Below, in pieces: positions 63,937 to 64,000 of a DNA stretch of 64,000 bases. Made by a program: the position numbers and the translations under genes. Each line of letters opens with the position of its first letter. Positions within the stretch are counted from its first letter, which is position 1. The notes beneath the pieces were generated by a model, which was not told where the DNA came from, ran no database searches, and saw only the letters and a program-made list of their open reading frames with translations. The stretch is taken from positions 209,501 to 273,500 of the forward strand of contig CAJNDT010004013.1 of the NCBI GenBank assembly GCA_905221615.1. The letters are read 5' to 3'. The DNA comes from Symbiodinium sp. CCMP2592 (lineage: Eukaryota; Sar; Dinophyceae; Suessiales; Symbiodiniaceae).

Positions 63937-64000
63937 TGGAAGCAGCGAAGCCCCAAATGGGCTTGTGGATTTAGGGTTTAAGGTTTAGGGTTTAGGTTTT

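Overview
The window looks like nuclear DNA of a dinoflagellate, most likely of the Symbiodiniaceae/Suessiales type. This is inference from several signs. There is an RCC1/HERC-like repeat protein of the 'FAAI..DG.VVTWG' type that is abundant in these algae. Genes are split into very short exons with compact introns, some apparently using GC donors. Degenerate TTTAGGG/CCCTAAA-like seeds are scattered through the non-coding DNA, and repeats are dense. I saw no rRNA, tRNA, CRISPR array or bacterial operon. Most long open frames are chance translations of repeats. The real genes are mosaics of 36-240 bp exons, many without an internal Met.

Layout. 0-5 kb holds the end of an unknown gene, an RCC1-like gene (2125-3408, minus) and an SR-rich gene (3921-4604, minus). 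5-11 kb is duplicated non-coding DNA: a 755-bp pair, a nine-copy ~150-190 bp tandem array and a minisatellite. 11-41 kb is dominated by a ~200-215 bp satellite with higher-order organisation, always in the same orientation, plus a compound 'satellite + tail' segment. That segment occurs nearly intact twice (12797-15921 and 37878-41008) and as diverged or partial copies at ~20640-22530 and ~34980-35265. Single-copy islands inside this zone carry exon fragments at 16.8-20.3 kb, a coding segment at 27 kb, an Ala-rich multi-exon gene (~30817-28937, minus), a HEAT-like fragment (31.1-31.6 kb) and a two-exon membrane or secreted protein (35623-35233, minus).

42-64 kb is gene-rich. The best reconstruction is a ten-exon minus-strand gene (50371-48218) whose ten exons join in frame into about 426 codons, mostly by GT-AG. 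Others are a mitochondrial carrier-family gene (57781-54419 and possibly beyond, minus), a gene with a tandemly duplicated intron-plus-exon unit (46576-45916, minus), a plus-strand gene after a 1.2-kb CACAGA array (59392-59889), and a multi-exon minus-strand gene running from 63936 to about 61.2 kb.

Main discovery. Many introns here are copies of short repeated elements, several with terminal inverted repeats, whose ends lie at or next to the splice sites: introner-like elements. At least two families sit inside the 48-50 kb gene, and three or four more lie between exons in 57-64 kb. This pattern fits intron gain by non-autonomous, MITE-like elements. A 93-bp unit containing one intron and one 36-bp exon is also duplicated in tandem, and a 0.95-kb AT-rich element with ~220-bp inverted termini lies at 51.4-52.4 kb.
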